Both the position numbers and the translations under genes were made by a program. From NCBI GenBank assembly GCA_013398295.1, contig VZSF01010489.1, positions 229,207 to 293,206 on the forward strand: a stretch of DNA of 64,000 bases, written 5' to 3'. Position 1 is the first letter of the stretch. Every line of letters starts with the position of its first letter. The notes beneath the pieces are model-generated. The model was not told where the DNA came from, made no database searches, and saw only the letters and a program-made list of their open reading frames with translations. The stretch comes from Chionis minor (Eukaryota; Chordata; Aves; Charadriiformes; Chionididae). Below are positions 62,621-64,000 of this stretch, in pieces.

Positions 62621-62785
62621 TTTGTGTCCTTTCTCTGCCCTGCACCGTGGCCGGCCCAGTGCAGCCAGGGAGCAGCCGGGTCGCACCGCGGAGCTCGGCC
62701 GTGGGCTCCGTCCCGGCAGCATCGCCTGCTGCTGCACCCGAGAGTTGGGCCCAAATTGGGTGGGGACTGGTGGCCCCGAGTAAGA

Positions 62786-63220
62786 GGCAGTGGGAGAGAT
62801 AGAAAGAGAGAAAGAGAGAGGAAGAAAGGAGGGAAAGAACAGAAAGGGAAGAAGAATAAAAGGAGAAAAAAAAAAAAGAAAGAAAGAGGAAGAAAGAAAA
62901 AAGGAAGAAAGGAAAAAAGGGAAGAAGGAAGAAAAGGAAAAAAGGGAAGAAGGAAGAAAGGAAAAAAGGGAAGAAGGAAGAAAGGAAAAAGGGAAGAAGG
63001 AAGAAAGGGAAAAAAGGGGAAAAGGGGGAAAAAGGAAGAAGGAAAAAAGGGAAAAAAGGGAAGAAGGAAGAAAGGAAAAGGGGGAAGAAGGAAGAAAGGG
63101 AAAAAAGGGAAGAAGAAAGGAAGAAAGGGAAGAAGGAAAAAAGGAAAGAAGGAAAAAAGGGAAGAAGGAAGAAAAGAAAGAAGGGGGAAAGGGAAGAAGG
63201 AAGAAAGGAAGGAGAAAAGA
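62786..63220. repeat. Purine minisatellite, period about 24
   Basis: G/A-only sequence (uninterrupted from 62858; the last pyrimidine is T at 62857). Units begin GGGAAGAAGGAAGAAAGG and end in A5-A6. Unit starts at 62919, 62944, 62968 and 62991 are spaced 25, 24 and 23 bases. Irregular units follow, and more copies lie at about 63058, 63081 and 63107. It was probably built by slippage and unequal exchange. The long frames across it (up to 347 codons) are translation of repeat DNA, not genes. Confidence 0.9.
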
Positions 63221-63359
63221 AAAAGAAAAGAAAAGAAAAGAAAAGAAAAGAAAAGAAAAGAAAAGAAAAGAAAAGAAAAGAAAAGAAAAGAAAAGAAAAG
63301 AAAAGAAAAGAAAAGAAAAGAAAAGAAAAGAAAAGAAAAGAAAAGAAAAGAAAAGAAAA
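63221..63359. repeat. (AAAAG)n microsatellite, about 28 copies
   Basis: A near-perfect pentanucleotide repeat of about 139 bases, ending abruptly at the single N at 63360. The true array may be longer, because assemblers stop in such repeats and the N probably represents a gap of unknown size. Confidence 0.95.
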
Positions 63360-63360
63360 N
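63360..63360. other. Assembly gap marker
   Basis: A single N exactly between the (AAAAG)n array and GC-rich sequence. The adjacency of repeat and CpG-rich DNA therefore rests on scaffolding rather than continuous reads. Confidence 0.9.
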
Positions 63361-64000
63361 GGTGCCCGGGGCGGTGCCGAGCGGGTGTCGCGGGGCCGGG
63401 GGTACCGGCAGGAGGTGCCAGCGGCGGGACGGGCGCGCTGAGGCGGAGGTAACGGCAAAGCGATGGCAAATAAACAGCCGCGCCGAAAGGGCCGGGAGCC
63501 TGGACATGGCAAACATTTCCCTGCTCGAAAACAAATTCCCGGACAGAGTCTTAAACAGGCAAATAAACTTGCCAGCTCTGTTTTTCAATCAAGCCTTTTA
63601 AGTACTAGACTGAGGCAAATTACAGGCGCAGGAAAACCTGCTGAAACTTAGGAAAGTGTTATTTTACTATCTCAGATGGTTAGAGGGATCTGGATCTACC
63701 TTGGCTGCACTAAATTGCCTGTAAAAAAGTGGTGATAAAGTGTAAAAGTAACAAGTGCCTCCTTATTCACGTGTGTTCCCCTAATCTGATCCCCTTCTGT
63801 CTCTTTATGAGGCTACTGGGTGGCTGGGGGCTGCCCCGGGCCGGCTGCGGGGCTGGGGCGGGGGTTATTCGGGGATACGGTTTCACCGGGCGGGCACAAA
63901 CCCACCCGAGTGGAAAAGCAGCCGCCCCGGGGGGTCCTGTCCCGGCGCTGCGCGGGGCGCGGATGCCCGCGCAAGGTGCAGCGCGGCCGCGGGCCTGCGC
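63361..64000. promoter_or_regulatory. CpG-rich segment, probable edge of a promoter CpG island
   Basis: Two CpG-dense blocks, 63361-63500 and about 63810-64000, flank a lower-GC middle. The second block holds GCGCGGGGCGCGGATGCCCG and GCAGCGCGGCCGCGGGCC and runs off the window. Unmethylated islands of this density usually mark vertebrate promoters. No convincing first exon or start codon context can be chosen, and the direction of transcription is unknown. The middle part contains three forkhead-like words (see findings). Confidence 0.65.
63849..63874 (+). other. Canonical G-quadruplex motif in the CpG-rich block
   Basis: G4 (63849-63852), G4 (63855-63858), G5 (63860-63864) and G4 (63871-63874), with loops CT, C and TTATTC. 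It meets the standard quadruplex rule. Such motifs are frequent next to promoters. Confidence 0.75.

Noticed and set aside
62545..63601. Very long open reading frames on both strands (up to 347 codons), poly Lys/Glu/Arg on plus and Phe/Ser/Leu on minus
   Set aside because: They are translations of the purine minisatellite and (AAAAG)n array in every frame, and they cross an N. There is no domain, and equal openness in several frames is expected for this repeat.
1..64000. Prokaryotic features, CRISPR arrays, tRNA or rRNA genes
   Set aside because: No operon-like gene packing, no regularly spaced direct repeats, and no tRNA or rRNA signature were seen. Composition and CR1 copies point to a vertebrate.

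Overview
This window looks like vertebrate, most probably avian, non-coding DNA. The best evidence is three copies of the CR1 LINE (29188-29372, 32012-32248 and 41313-42467). Their 3' ends carry the CATAGAAT-type octamer tail and the diagnostic GGTTGGAAGGGACCTT-like block of bird and other archosaur CR1. The rest is AT-leaning unique sequence with few recent repeats, simple repeats, poly(A) tracts and isolated single N gaps (9997, 40675, 63360), which suits a draft bird assembly. I see no prokaryotic gene organisation, rRNA, tRNA, CRISPR array or intact protein-coding gene. The many short open reading frames on both strands lack recognisable domains, and the longest lie inside a low-complexity purine repeat.

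Layout. 1-25 kb is unique non-coding DNA with A-runs, a small foldback (3260-3320), old MIR-like pieces (4300-4364, 25162-25235), a CTCF-like motif (5313-5331), an enhancer-like AT-rich block (18716-19480) and TA/CA microsatellites near 20.2-20.6 kb. 26.3-28.5 kb is a repeat-poor, very AT-rich block ending in pyrimidine, GA and G tracts. 29-32.3 kb holds two minus-strand CR1 tails. 36.3-36.9 kb holds an older CR1-like tail and a MIR/L2-like tail. 39.0-39.3 kb is a homeodomain-motif-rich block with a perfect inverted repeat. 39.6 and 40.66 kb carry long A tracts, and 40.2 kb an L2/MIR-like 3' tail. 41.3-42.5 kb is the largest CR1 copy, with a decayed reverse transcriptase. 48.0-50.1 kb is a cluster of very old foldback repeat fragments, with relatives at 26.2, 38.9, 53.1 and 57.7-57.9 kb. 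A canonical G-quadruplex motif follows at 57.96 kb. The right edge (62.2-64.0 kb) goes from an AT-rich enhancer-like block through about 500 bases of uninterrupted purines into a CpG-rich segment that runs off the window.

How it may work together (inference). The window is best read as an intergenic or intronic desert flanking a CpG-island promoter at or just beyond the right edge. AT-rich, repeat-free blocks at 12.4-13.6, 18.7-19.5, 26.3-28.4, 38.2-38.4, 39.0-39.3 and 62.2-62.6 kb are candidate conserved non-coding elements. Conservation itself cannot be seen in one sequence, and I could not identify the neighbouring gene. I found no convincing new biological system. The most unusual structures are the ancient foldback repeat family and the long polypurine/minisatellite tract beside the CpG island.
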